From positions 20,523,080 through 20,587,079 of the forward strand of contig CM066033.1 in NCBI GenBank assembly GCA_033557465.1: a DNA stretch of 64,000 bases, read 5' to 3'. The DNA is from Ichthyophis bannanicus. Its lineage: Eukaryota; Chordata; Amphibia; Gymnophiona; Ichthyophiidae. The translations under genes and the position numbers were made by a program. Below are positions 31,267 through 43,250 of this stretch, piece after piece. The notes under the pieces were generated by a model that ran no database searches, was not told the DNA's origin, and worked only from the letters and a program-made list of their open reading frames with translations. The first letter of the stretch is position 1, and every line of letters begins with the position of its first letter.

Positions 31267-34103
31267 CACAGGTACACTACCAAAAAACTGCCTCCAGTTT
31301 TGCAACTGATTTCTATAGATTTTGGGGTGCTGAATCCAGGAAAAATAGCCAAAATGTTCCATCACGTCACGTTTTCTTGCAAAATTAGATTTCTTACCCA
31401 TATAAGGAATGTTCACATAATTTCTTTTTAGCCGACTGCAGTTTATTTTCTTGGCCCAAAATAGAGGTTGTAATGGTTAACTAACTAGAAACACTCCCTC
31501 ATGATATTTTAGAGTGTTTTGTATTCATTTTATACATTAACAGGACAATTGGGAGGCGGGGGGCTAAATCCAGTACTCGCGCTGGCGCATGTTCTTTCCT
31601 GTTCGCCTCGCCTCGTTCGCTCGCTCGCTCAAACACGGTGGTTGCGACATGAACGTTCCGGGCAAAATTCAGTTTCTTGCAAGTTCATTATTACCTTTTG
31701 TTTGCTCAGTCGTAATCCAGCTTTATTCCGAAGTGGTTCACTACAGTTGTAGTTTGCAGTGCTGTGTATTTGTGATGGCTCACAGAGCCAGAGGTTGCGT
31801 CAACTCTCTGGACAGTTTTTGTTTTATTTGTGGGGAATATACCGTGAAAAAGCGGCAGAGGAACATTTCTGAATTTATTAAAAAAGTATATTTCGCCTAT
31901 TTCGGTTTGAAGTTAGGCGATCAAGACAAACCGTGGGCTCCTCACAAAGTGTGCAAGACATGTGAGGAAGATCTACGCTTATGGATGAAAGGTAAAAAAC
32001 AAGCATTTCGTTTCGGAATACCTATGATGTGGCGTGAACAAAGAGACCACAGCAGTGACTGCTATTTTTGCTCTTGCATTGTGAAGGGATACAACTTAAA
32101 AAATAAGAACGTAATAAGTTACCCCAACCTTCCCTCAGCAATTAGGCCTATGCCTCATAGCAACGAAGTACTTGTGCCTGAACCACCAAAATCTTTGGAT
32201 CATATTTGTGTGGACGGTTCTGATCATGATGAGACTCATCAGATGGCTTTTCCCGATGAGTCCAGTACTTCCGAGTTTGAAACTGAACCAGATCCGAAAC
32301 CTGAACTTTTCTCTCAAGCTGAATTGAATGATTTAGTCCGGGATTTAGGATTCCCAAAAGATGCTGCCCAACTGCTAGGTTCTCGGCTTAAACAGAAAAA
32401 TCTATTGTCACCAGGAACAACTTTTTATTGGTACCGCAACCGCGAGACACAATTTTTGAAGTATTTCAGCAAAGAGGAAGATTTGGTATTTTGCAACGAT
32501 ATATGGAGTGATGGAAAAGTTTAAACTCAAGTATGATCCTGCTGAATGGCAGCTGTTCATTGATTCGTCAAAAGACAGCATAAAAGGTGTTCTTCTTCAT
32601 AATGGCAACACATTCGCTTCAGTTAATATTGCTCACTCTGTTATTCTCCAAGAAAAATACGAGAATTTGGCCCTGATTCTTCAGAAGATTCGTTATGATG
32701 AGCATAAGTGGATGATTTGTGGAGACTTTAAAATTCTATCCATGCTATTAGGGCAGCAATCTGGTTTCACCAATTATCCCTGCTTCCTTTGCTTGTGGGA
32801 TAGCCGGGCCCGCGACCTACACTGGGGGAAAAAAGACTGGCCAATTCGGGAGTATCTGAGACCCGGTGAGAAAAATGTTCTTCATGAGAGCTTGGTACCT
32901 CGTGATAAAATTCTATTACCACCTCTCCACATTAAGTTGGGTCTCATTAAGCAATTCATCAAGTCCCTTCCAAAAGATGGTGAGTGCTTTCGGTACCTTT
33001 GCTCAAAGTTCCCCCGACTTTCTGAAGCAAAGCTAAAGGAAGGAGTGTTTGTTGGCCCTGATATAAGGAAACTCATTTCAGATGGAGCATTCGCTGAAAC
33101 GATGTCTGAGAAGGAAAAAGAAGCCTGGGATTCCTTCAAGGATGTTGTTCTCAAATTCTTGGGGAACAGGCGGGATGAGAACTATAAGGATATTGTTGCC
33201 AGGATGCTCAATGCCTTCAAAGAACAAGGCTGTAACATGAGCCTGAAAGCCCATTTCTTGCACTCCCATGTGAACTACTTTCCCGAAAACTTGGGGGCGT
33301 ACAGTGAAGAACAAGGTGAAAGGTTTCACCAGGACATCAAGGACGCAGAGAGAAGGTACCAAGGAAGATGGAAACCACTATAATGGCTGATTTCTGCTGG
33401 TTGCTGCTGCGGGAAACCCCAGATGAAAAATACGCCAAGCAGCGCACCAAGAGAAGCATTCGGGGGAAGAAGAAACGGGCCCACCAGGAGATTGATTGAC
33501 CCAAGAATGACTTTAAAATCTAAACTGTGTTGACAAATATCGTGTTTTTACTAAACTTTGAAATAAAAATTTGCTAGTTATTACCACAGTGTCGGATCTC
33601 ATTTATTAGAATTTTATTTTCACACCATCAGGTGTTTGTCTTCATGTATTGCAATGGTGCGGTTTGCGTTTTCTATTCTTACATACATACCTGTACAACA
33701 TTTTTTGCACATTTCTTTGCTTTGCTTTGTGTCTAACCTCGCTCTTATATGCTCAATGTTTGTGCACATGTATGTGGCTGTTTTAAGTACAGACAATTTT
33801 GCTACCATCACAGTGTGTTTTGTTGACATTACTCTATTCTTATGTGCTGCCTTGTTACAATTTTCTTTATTCTTATTTGAATAACTACTAAACAATTAGT
33901 ATAAAGAATTCATCCAAGAAACTTTTATCTCGATCGCACTCAATCTGAAACGTTCACCTCAAACTGCTAACCCAATGTAGCAAAAAATCTGTACGTGATG
34001 GAGCAAATTGGTTACCAGATTTGGATTCAGCGCACCAAAAAATGTAAAAATCAATCGAAACATTAGAGGCAGTTTAAAAAAAAATGTTTTTAGTGTACCT
34101 GTG
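31267..34103 (+). mobile_element. CACAG-ended DNA transposon, right arm only
   Basis: The ends are CACAGGTACACTA at 31,267 and its inverted copy ending at 34,103. The inverted repeat continues imperfectly with ACTGCCTC and GGTGCTGAATCC / GGTGCGCTGAATCC blocks over about 75 bp. It is flanked by TAA at 31,264-31,266 and 34,104-34,106, and the left palindrome arm has the uninterrupted site with a single TAA. It carries a transposase-like gene with a GC-rich upstream region (about 31,600) and an AATAAA at 33,562. A 3-bp duplication with CACAG ends fits CACTA-like (CMC) or PIF/Harbinger groups by size, but the protein does not look like either to me. Confidence 0.93.
31775..33499 (+). pseudogene. 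Transposase-like protein with ZAD-like N terminus and putative DDE core
   Basis: The first frame (Met at 31,775; the frame is also open upstream from 31,589) shows FCFICGEY, HKVCKTCEEDL and DCYFCSC. This is a C-x2-C then C-x2-C spacing like zinc-binding ZAD domains. It ends at 32,522. The second frame (32,508-33,383) carries D19 in LFIDSS, D73 in CGDFK, a CFLC pair (C92, C95) and E271 in GERFHQD, which I propose as a DDE-type triad. A third frame follows to TGA at 33,499 (MADFCWLLLRETPDEK, basic tail KRSIRGKKKR). Two frameshifts, at about 32,510 and 33,375, inactivate it. From memory, similar unannotated proteins recur in arthropod, cnidarian and vertebrate genomes; superfamily not assigned. 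Confidence 0.75.
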
Positions 34104-35089
34104 TAACCATTCTCCACTGGCCAAAACCAACACAGCTTCAAACCCCAACACAGTGTGGAAACACTTTTCACCTCACTCTTAGACAACCTTCTGCTAGGTC
34201 TAGATAAAATTAAAAGTGGCTTCCTTCTCATATTTAAGGATATCACAGCAGCCTTCGATTCAATTAAACAATATCATACTGAGATGGCTACAGGAAATAG
34301 GGCTCCATGGCATTACCCTGAAATGGTTCAGGGCCTTTCTGACATAATAGATCATCCACAGGGCTTCCCACAAGGATCGGCTCTCTCAGCCATCATCTGT
34401 AATATTTACATTCAGCCTCTATGTAAAATCATGAATCTCTACAAGATACAATATAGAATTTATGCTGATGACATCATGGTCTTTGCCTCTTTTAACATAG
34501 GTCAACCCGATCTCTCTAATCAAATGGCATGCTTGAAAGCAATGGCGGACTGGCTACAACAACAAAACCTTAATATAAATTACAAGAAAACTGAAGCGCT
34601 CTTTGTGACCAGGAACACATCCTTTACCCACCGGAGTCCGTCAAATTCCTGCATAACGATATAAGAGTTAAAGAATATGTAACTGGATCGGAAACTAATC
34701 ATTTCAAATACATACTTCCAGATCCACAAAAGCAGCGTACTTCAAGCTAAATATAGTGCTAAGGCTCAAACCACTACTTGACCAGACACACTTTTGCACA
34801 GGGTGTCAGGACATGATTATGCCAATAATAGACTATTGTAATGTGATATATCAAGGACTCCCAAAACAAGCCACGTTTCAGTTACAACTAGTACAGAACA
34901 CAACTGCTCCAATAATTACAGGAACTGCGAGAAATGATCATATTACTCCAACTTTGAAGCAGCTCCACTGTTTGCTGATGGACACCCGCACCAAGTACAA
35001 ATTATTACTCATAATCGTCAAGATCACCCAGCAGTTATACCTTGAATCACTTCAGTCACTGGTCACCAAGGAGCACAGAAGGGAGGCAC

Positions 35090-35484
35090 CTCTTGCAGGC
35101 ACAAGGCAGCACAAAGGAGCAGGAGAGCCATGCCACTGGAGGAAAGTGCTTTATTAATAACAGCCCCGGCGAGCTTAACAGAGCCGCGAGAGGGAAACTC
35201 TCCCTTCACAGGTCTGAAAGCCGTGCCGAGGAGAGTGATTGAGGCGGGCTCTGCCGGGCAGGCCGTGGGTGGGGGGGGGGGGGGAGGTGGTGTGTCTGCG
35301 GGAGACACTTGACTGTGGGAGACACTTGATTCTGCCGTTGCCACGGCGGCGGCAGCAGCAGCAGCAGCAAGTTTCTTTTTTCTCTTTAAGTTGCTGATGG
35401 GCAGAATGTTGTTTGCACGGGGCCCCCTGAAACCCAGGGCCCTGTGCAAACAACATTCTTGCTCAATGGATGGGCCGGCCCTGC
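35090..35484 (-). mobile_element. hAT-like GGGCC-ended fragment with hairpin (right arm)
   Basis: Counterpart of 16,117-16,495. On the minus strand it starts CAGGGCCGGCCCATCC at 35,484. The hairpin is at about 35,403-35,460. An (AGC)n run (35,350-35,368) is longer here than in the left copy. Confidence 0.45.
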
Positions 35485-35544
35485 GCATGCGGTGCCACAC
35501 CAGCTAAGAGATGCAGTTCCACTTACTGTGTGAAATATAAAGAC

Positions 35545-36917
35545 AGCGCAAAGTTCAATCATTAAATTAAAAATAAAATTATTTTTGTACCTTTGTTGTC
35601 TGACAATTTTTGATCATGTTCGTCCCGATCTGAGGTTCCTGTTTTTCCTCTGTCTTCTCTTAGCACTCTTTCTATGGTCTATAGTCCATCTGCCATTTCT
35701 GGTCTCTCCTTTTGCTTTCTTCCTTTTCTTCGATTAGCCTTTTTCCAGTCCCAGTAACCCTCCCCAGTATCAGCCTCCTTTACAGCCTCCCCTTCCAGTG
35801 TCAACCCCCTTGCATTCCCAGCACTGCCACTGGTGTCTATTTCCTTCTAGTCCCCCTCCTCCATCATCCAGCCCCTTCTAGTCCAAATACCATCCCAGGT
35901 ATCAGCAAACTTCCAGTCCCAGGGCCTCCTTCCATGTCAGTTCCCTTCCAGCCACCTCTTCTCTGTCCATCCCCCTTCCAGTCCCATCCCCAAGTGTCAG
36001 CTCCCTTCCAGCTCCCCCACCTCCGTGACTGCTCGCTTCCAGCTCCCTGCAGTGTCTGCTCTCTTGTAGCCCTGTATGCTCCCTTTCAGCTCCCCCAGTG
36101 TCTGCTCCCTTCCAGCTCCGCCAGTGTCTGCTCCCTTGTAGCCCCCCCTGTCTGCTCCCTTCCAGCTCCCCCAGTGTCTACTCTCTTATAGCCCCCATGT
36201 TTACTCCCTTCCAGCTTCCCCCCCCCCGTGTCTGCTCCCTTCCAGCTCCCTGCAGTGTCTGCTCTCTTGTAGCCCCCCGTGTCTGCTCCCTTTCAGCTCT
36301 GCCAGTGTCTGCTCCCTTGTAGCCCCGTTGACCCCCTTCCAGCTTCCCCCCTCCCGGGTCTGCACCCTTCCAGCTCACCCCCCGTGTCTGCTCCCTTCCA
36401 GCTCCATGCAGTGTCTGCTCTCTTCCAGCTCCATGCAGTGTCTGCTCTCTTGTAGCCCCCCATGTCTGCTCCCTTTCAGCTCCGCCAGTGTCTGCTCCTT
36501 GTAGCCCCCATGTTTACTCCCTCCCAGCTTCCCCCCCCCCCGGGTCTGCTCCCTTCCAGCTCCCCCCTCCCACCCCATGTCTGCTCCCTTCTGGCCCCTT
36601 TCCTCCTCTCCTCAGCTCATCCTTCAAAAAGCGAAAGCAGCTGTGGGAACATTTCTCTGTTACCGCCACTCTGCTCTCTTTTAAACTGCTGGATGGCGGA
36701 GCTTCCAGCAGTAACAAGCATTTCCTGTTTCTCAGGATATGATTATTGCTGCCTTTGGAAACTCCGAGACCCAGCGATCTAAAAGAGAGAAGAGCTGCGG
36801 GAACAGAGAAATGCTCCGGCAGCTGCTTTCTTTTTATTTGAAGCGGTGGTGGCAGGTGACTGGTGCCGGCGCCCTCCTGCAGCGCTTACCCGGCTTACCA
36901 GGTAGGGCTGGCCCTGG
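35545..36917 (-). mobile_element. Palindrome + G-rich minisatellite element (right arm)
   Basis: Counterpart of 14,901-16,060. Its GGGCC-type terminus is cleaner here (CAGGGCCAGCCCTACC read on minus from about 36,917). The purine minisatellite (35,750-36,600, pyrimidine on plus: 'cccttccagctcccccagtgtctgct') is about 250 bp longer than on the left. The palindrome is at about 36,618-36,850. Pro/Cys/Ser-rich plus frames here are shadows. Confidence 0.6.
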
Positions 36918-37649
36918 GGGGGGGGGGGGGCAGGGAAGGCTTGGGTGCTGAGAGACAGCTGTGATTGCAGTGAGAGAGCTGAGGAGTTAGGTTTTATGAT
37001 GGAAAAATTCTGCACAAAAATATATGAATAAAACATGCAGAATTTAAAATAACTGTGAGCAAAGTTTTCTCAATTTTTGTGTGGAATTTTACATTTTTTT
37101 TACACAGAATTCCACCAGGTATAAACAAGAATACTTCGATTTTCTTTTCCCTATAGGTAGTATTTTATGGTCCTGAATGAATAAAATAGCTGGAATTGAG
37201 ATCCTATTGTAAGTCACAAAGAAGGTTAGATACAAATTTGTTGCTCATCTCAAAATGATTGTTTTTCAGCTGCATTTCCTGGTGTAGCAGCAGCTTAAAC
37301 ACTGATCTTACTTCCCTCTGCTGCCTGAGACACTCTGCCTCTGCCATCTCTGCATATCCACCTTAAGGAGGCGGGCTCCTACATTATGATGTCACGACAG
37401 GATACTGAGCATGCTCTATCCTGTTTCCTTCCTCTAGTCTAGTGTCTGCAAAGTTTGCAAAGAAAAGGAAAGATTTGTGTTAGAAGCAGGAACTTCTTGT
37501 TTCCCCAGGACAGGAAATCCCTGCAAGCCCCAGCCCCTGATCTGCAAATGGGAGAGAAGGGACTATGTGAGACCCTTAGGAATTAGTCCGTCGTCCTTCT
37601 GCCTTATTCATCCTTCCATTAACAGGGAATTCTTCTCAGCAGCCTGAGA
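36918..37649 (+). promoter_or_regulatory. Presumed promoter and 5' region of the right KRAB gene
   Basis: Counterpart of 14,148-14,900. GGAGGCGGGCTCC and TGATGTCAC are kept at about 37,368-37,396. No TATA box is evident. The assignment rests on position before exon 1 and on conservation between arms, which the duplication alone could explain. Confidence 0.35.
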
Positions 37650-40600
37650 ATGCAGAAGGAAAACAGGAGGGAAATGTCTGCCTTGGGTTCTGATAAGGTA
37701 AGAATTGTTTATCCTCTTCTGCACAGGGCATCAGCATTTCAAAGAAAACGTTTGCAAATGCTGCTCTTGCAACTTTCCCTCCTTGACCTTGTTGCAGGAA
37801 CGTTGTGTTAGAGCTGTGTTATAGCTCTGAGCAGTTTTCTAATGCAAGATTAATGCATAATTTTGTTCCCAAAATATACATTAAAAATATGTAATGCTAA
37901 ATAGCTGTGTGCAAAATTTTGTGCAAAAGAAGACAGAGGGTGGAAGACATATGTGCACATGGGTTTGAACTACTTACAGCCAGAAGCAAAAAGGTCAGAT
38001 GGCTCAAAGAGGCTCATTCACCTGCCTGAAACTCCCTGATCCTAAGGATCCCAACAGCCCTCACCCTGACTCCTCTAAAAAAACATCACTGGTAACCTGG
38101 TGGCCCTGGTCCCCCACCCCCTGAACTAAAAAAAAAATTCCATAAACTAGTGACCCTTAGCTCCCCCACCCCTGAACCACACAAAATAAATTGGTTGCCC
38201 AAGAGACCACTACACCCCCAACCCCTGGCACTCTGCAGTCCCTCCCCTCTAGTATCTCTGATCCTCCCATCCTGGTATCTTTTTCGTAGGGAGGCAGGAG
38301 TGATGCCTACATGTTCCTGCCTCTGCACCACCATCCTGGAAAATGGCAGCAGCTGACCCCATGAGGGGCACCCTGGGACGTACGTTGTGTGGTTATTCTG
38401 CCAAATAAGGCAGAATCCATGCCCTGTGCTGCTCTTTCAACCTTTTCTCCTCTTTCCCAGTTTGTCTTTTTCTGAAATGGAGGAATAGCCTACTAGTTAG
38501 AGCAGCAAGATAATATACAGCATTCAAATCCTGCTTTCCTACAGACAATCCATGTGATCTTGGGCAAGTTCCTTCACCCTTAAGGATCTGTTTACAAAGC
38601 TGTGATAAAATAGCAGGTTTTTACAGTTATTATCGCAGAATACTTATTGCAGGATTTACTAACCTGCAGCACCTGAATACCTGTCAAAAAATGTCAAAGT
38701 GACTGAAATACAGAGCACATGGGGAAAGGAGAAGGTGCTGTGGGTCATCATAGAAAAGGGTAATGGCAACTCCATATGTGCATGTCTGCTCCCCTGACCT
38801 CTGTCTCAGATGGAGGAACTGGACAGAGATCTGTCTGAAGACAGCTAAAAGTTGGGAATGAAGGGATAAGTGTCATTGGTAGAAAGCTTTCACCTGGCAG
38901 ACTGTATTGGAGTACTCTGTCTGCAAAATTGATAGTTGCATGGGATGGGGGGGGGGGGAGGGGGGGTGGTAGCCCTTACTGATAGGCTGCCAGGGATTTG
39001 TGAGAATAGGCAGAGGGGTGCTATTTTTAATTGACACATCCCTGGCTTCTTCAGTAGATGGTGGGCTTTGGATTGGGCTCCGTTATCCTGCATTAATTTG
39101 GCCCACAAAGCATGATGTTTCCAGCTGCATTAATGCATGTAAAAGTGCTGCTGAATTTCCTAACCTGAAGACCGGATACTCCAATCCATGTCTAGCAGGT
39201 TACTGTTTCCTGCCAATAACACGTCCTCCTTAATGCCCACCTTTTGTGTGTCATCAGTCATATCTTTGTGCAGTTCCTCCATCTGATTTGCTGATCTGTA
39301 GATCACATGAATGCACACAGGGGTACTATGGCTTCTTTCTGTCGCATCCCAGAGTGCTTCCTGTGCCCTCTGCATTTCATCCACTTTGATACTGTTTTTG
39401 ACTTAGAGCTACTCTTTTCCTTTTGCTACCATCTTTGTCTTGAGCATATTATAACCTGAGACGACTGTATCCCATTCATGAGAGTCGCTAATCCACTTCT
39501 CTGTAATAATGCACTTTCTTAGACTCTCTCTCTCAGACACATACAAACACAGACACAGACACACTTTTACACTCCGTCTCTTTATCTGACTCTCAGACGC
39601 TTTCTTACTCCTCTCCCCAGGTCTGACCCCAGCACTTTCCACTTTCCTGTCTTCAGTCTCCAACCCACCAGCCTCCATCACCCCTTCAGCAGTTGTTGCC
39701 ACCCCTTTCCAACCCACATAGGCTAGTGCCATATGTTCTATCCAATTGCTCATAAAGACAGGAGATGAGATTTCCAGAGTTTCTCTGGGGACCAGGCAAT
39801 CTAAACAAAATACTGGATATTTAGGAGAAAGGAGCTTGCTAATCTCACTGGCAAATTCTATTCCACACCCCCCAGAATGAAAGTGCAGCTGAGTGTCCTG
39901 TTTGCTGTTCCAGGCATCGGTCACATTCAGGGACGTCGCTGCTTACTTCTCAGAAGTGGAGTGGGGCATTCTGGGAGAAGGGCAGCAGGAGCTGTACAAG
40001 AAGGTTATCAAGGAGATTCACGGCATTCTGATATCACAAGGTAAATCTGCTCATCTAGCGTCTGCCATGTAAGTCTCATTGCGAGATGTGCGCTGCCATT
40101 CTATCTAGACAGGAGAAATCCCACGTATCAGGCCCCAGAGACCCCTGAAATTCAGAGCCTGGCTTGTGATTCCATCTCATATCCAGCAGGAGGTGCTGTT
40201 GCTCTCTGGGAGCCAGTGACAGACTCCACTGCTGCGTGCTCTGCAAACGATGTAGCTCAGTGCTGTAAGATCAGATGTAAACCATAAATTAGAGGATTCA
40301 TGCACGACCATCTGGAGTCTGTCTCCCTTTCCTGTGCAAAGACATGTGGCTCAGGAGAGCAGGAGGGAGGATTTACCTCTCAGACTCCTTTCTGAGAACC
40401 CCAGCTCCTACATAAGGCAGTAACCCGCTATCACCGAGAAGAACAGAAACGACTGCACCAGAAAACCTCCAAGGTTTAATCTTGCAATTGCCTCATCTCA
40501 CCCAGGCTTTGTCAGAGAAATACAACCAACCCAAAGATATATAACACACACACCTTCATGCCCACACACTCAAACACTGCTCCATCAGAACAGTTCTACG

Positions 40601-41029
40601 AGTCCTATTTAAATGCAGTTTTCATATTTCTTATTTACAGGTTATTCAATTGTTAATCCTGATGTCATATTCAAGATTAAAAAGGAAGATGAGAAATATT
40701 TCACTCAGCACTGTGAGTGGGAGGGAAAAGAAAACTTTAATGACCCAACGATGAGTAAGTAAATGTTTTGGATTTAAGGGCTTTGCATTTTGAGATCACA
40801 GGAGATGAGGTGATTACTATCAGACATTTGTTGACTTAAAATTAATTTACTAATTTAGGTTTGTCAGATCATCCCTTATGAATCCTTTTAGATATTTTGT
40901 TTTTTTTCATCACAGGTCTTCCGATTGTAACATCGGTGTTCTCACTGAGTGTTAAGCAAGAGGATGATCTCCCCTTCATGGATCATCCTGACTCAGAGAT
41001 GACTGAGCAGATCCAGCCTCCTGCAACAA
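37650..41029 (+). CDS. KRAB-domain gene head, right-arm copy (4 exons, no zinc fingers seen)
   Basis: Exons: 37,650-37,697, 39,914-40,040 (127 bp), 40,641-40,754 (114 bp) and 40,916-41,029 (114 bp), each with AG/GT borders and compatible phases. The reading continues without a stop through MSALGSDK, the KRAB A box, [18 protein letters not shown] and [19 protein letters not shown]. It is transcribed away from the palindrome centre, opposite to the left copy. A GT donor at 41,030 predicts at least one further exon, but 41,030-48,176 shows no C2H2 array. Compared with the left copy there are 10 differences in 403 exonic bases. Two of them replace KRAB consensus residues by Gly, so repression may be weakened or lost. 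Confidence 0.82.
38683..39402. mobile_element. Foldback-like element in the KRAB intron (right arm)
   Basis: Counterpart of 12,454-13,138, with ends GTCAAAAAATGTCAAAG at 38,683 and, in reverse complement, GTCAAAAACAGTATCAAAG from 39,402. The longer terminal match here shows better that the two ends are inverted copies. A (G)n tract lies at 38,946-38,966. Confidence 0.55.
39914..40040 (+). CDS. KRAB A-box exon, right arm, with two consensus changes
   Basis: It encodes [17 protein letters not shown], then [25 protein letters not shown]. Relative to the left arm, Asp follows Trp there but is Gly here, and the Trp of GEWQQELY is Gly here. The frame, length and splice sites are intact. Confidence 0.92.
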
Positions 41030-42694
41030 GTAAGTATAAAATTACTCCTGGACGTCTTACTAAGGTCAGCATGTGCCATTTAGGGCTTCAGCGCTGGTGG
41101 GATAAGAGGCCGTTGTCCTCTCTCTACCTCCCACTGTGTTTCCATTCTTTTGATGGAGTAGTCTACCTGCAGAGCTGTAGGGGGCAGCTGACGGAGGAGT
41201 GAGACCTGCGGGCGGGATCAGGGTTGAAGCATGTGTGTGTGGTTGAAAGGGCTGCTGGGGTTGGGGGGCGGTGGAGGAGCTTCTCCATTGTTGCAGGGGG
41301 GGAACATGATTGATGAGCATGATACCATCTGATTTAGCCAAGGAGGCATAACCTAAGAACTTCAGTGGCCCAGGGAAGGTGAAGTTCATTTTGCAGTTCT
41401 TGTGGGTTAAGACAAGTCACAGTAGATAATGTAATTTACAGTAATGCATTTTAATATTAATGAACTGACTGAGAAGATTATACATTCAATACATATCAAC
41501 AGTCCTTAAGGGTTTGCGTGCAGGTGTTCAAAGGGTCATTGATGCGCTGTGAAGCTTTTAGGCAGGGCTGAGTCGGCTCTGGCAGAGGTAAGGTGAGCAA
41601 CGGGGTGAAAATGTTCAAAGGGTCACTGCACTGCTCTGCTGCTGTTGCCCCCCTCCCCCAAATGGTGCTGCTGTAGGCCGACATCTGGTCCAGTTTGTGG
41701 CTGTGTCCAGCCTTGTTCGGAGAGCAGAGGTGGAAGAGAATATTTGAAGGATCAGGGAAGGCTTCCTCTAGCACATTAGCAAGGAAATGCCTGTAAAATT
41801 ATATATAGGTGATACAATGAGGGCATTCCCAGAGGCCTTTAGCCAGTGCTGGAGAAAGGGGACTTCTTGTATATTTGGTGACTCGTTTGAAGAGGAAAGC
41901 ATGTTGGGAAGACGTGGTTGTGGGGCTGGAAGGGCTGGTGGAGGTGAGACTGGCCTTGGATCCTAGGCAGTATTTACTGGAAATCTCTAGCTTGTGCTCT
42001 AATTATGCTGAAAATTCAAATCCCAACTGTCATGAACAACGAGGAGATGAATGTCAGCTGCATTAAAACAAGCTCTGATCTCCCAAATCCGATATCAAGG
42101 GAGCCAGGGGTGAGATGAAAACATTTAATAAAGTAGGGGCCAAACAGACCCCTGAGGGCCACCATATGACAAGAGGTAGATTGCAGAGATTATTAGCATT
42201 TATTGACACCTAAAAAACATGTCTTGATGAATAGGAACAGAAGCAATTCAGAGCGACATCAGTAAAGCCAGTTTGTTCTAAGCGTGTTAATCGAAGGGTT
42301 TGGTTGATTACAGCAGAAGCTGCCCTTAGGTCACGCTGCATTACCAGGATGTGTCTAAGGCTATCTTGGCAGCTAACTCTCTCATCCAGCTTAACTGACG
42401 TTGCTCTTTCTGTTCTATGTCCACAGCCAAACGCAGATCAGTGCATGGGGGAGGGGGGAGTTATTTATTTTGGTATTTATCCATTTAAAGACTCTGGGTA
42501 GGTTGCAATTTAACATACGTAATATTTACATAAATAAAATAACATCACAAGCATACACATAAAAACTAGTGATCTGCTCAGCAGCAACTTTCTCAAAGTT
42601 CTGCGGCAAAAGGAATATTTGGGATTGGCCTGGACTGGAGGGACACTATGGAATTGGCAGATAACTAGAGACCAGACTCCTGGGTTCTGTCCCC
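41030..42694. other. Arm sequence downstream of right KRAB exon 4
   Basis: Counterpart of 9,174-10,829. It holds the same short LINE/SINE-like tail (about 42,455-42,545, minus) and unassigned sequence. No zinc-finger exon is found. Confidence 0.4.
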
Positions 42695-43250
42695 CTTCCA
42701 GCAGATGGCATTGAGAATTCCTGACTTTGGTGATGCCACAGTATGAGAAGGTTGAGCTCCTCCCTCCAAGCCAGTATCCTCAGTCTCCAGCAGATGGCAC
42801 TGAGAATTCCTGACTTTGATGATGTCACAGTATAAGGAGGTTGAGCTCCTCCCTCCAAGCCAGTATCCTCAGTCTTCCAGCAGATGGCACTGAGAATTCC
42901 TGACTTTGGTGATGTCACAGTATGAGGAGGCTGAGCTCCTCCCTCCAAGCCAGTATCCTCAGTCTTCCAGCAGATGGCACTGAGAATTCTAGACTTTGAT
43001 GATTTCACAGTATAAGGAGGTTGAGCTCCTCCCTCCAAGCCAGTATCCTCAGTCTTCCAGCAGATGGCACTGAGAATTCCTGACTTTGGTGATGTCACAG
43101 TATAAGGAGGTTGAGCTCCTCCCTCCAAGCCAGTATCCTCAGTATCCAGCAGATGGCACTGAGAATTCCTGACTTTGGTGATGTCACAGTATAAGGAGGT
43201 TGAGCTCCTTCCTCCAAGCCAGTATCCTCAATCTCCAGCAGATGGGGAAG
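42695..43250 (-). repeat. 90-bp minisatellite, 6 units (right arm)
   Basis: CAGTATCCTCAGTCT-type landmarks lie at about 42,772, 42,861, 42,951, 43,041, 43,131 and 43,220, an 89-90-bp period. Units differ by single bases (for example 'tgatgatttcac' in one unit at 42,997), so the expansion is not brand new. Confidence 0.93.

Larger units (their letters stand above)
30726..35070 (+). mobile_element. LINE-C, right-arm copy, split by a DNA transposon
   Basis: 5' part 30,726-31,266 (linker, KPWELFKNC and MSPLDSCLVSWIKIMIKQLCP). 3' part 34,104-35,070 (ETLFTSLLDNLLLGLDKI, GFPQGSALSAIICNIYI, YADDIMVFASF at about 34,460, then KPLLDQTHFCTGCQDMIM). A 2,837-bp transposon sits between them at a TAA. The copy differs from the left arm at scattered bases and shares its stops and frameshifts, so LINE-C was already dead before the duplication. 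Confidence 0.87.

Noticed and set aside
31267..34103. Assignment of the CACAG transposon to PIF/Harbinger or CACTA
   Set aside because: Target-duplication length and end bases would allow it, but the protein motifs do not resemble either superfamily as I know them, so it is left unassigned.
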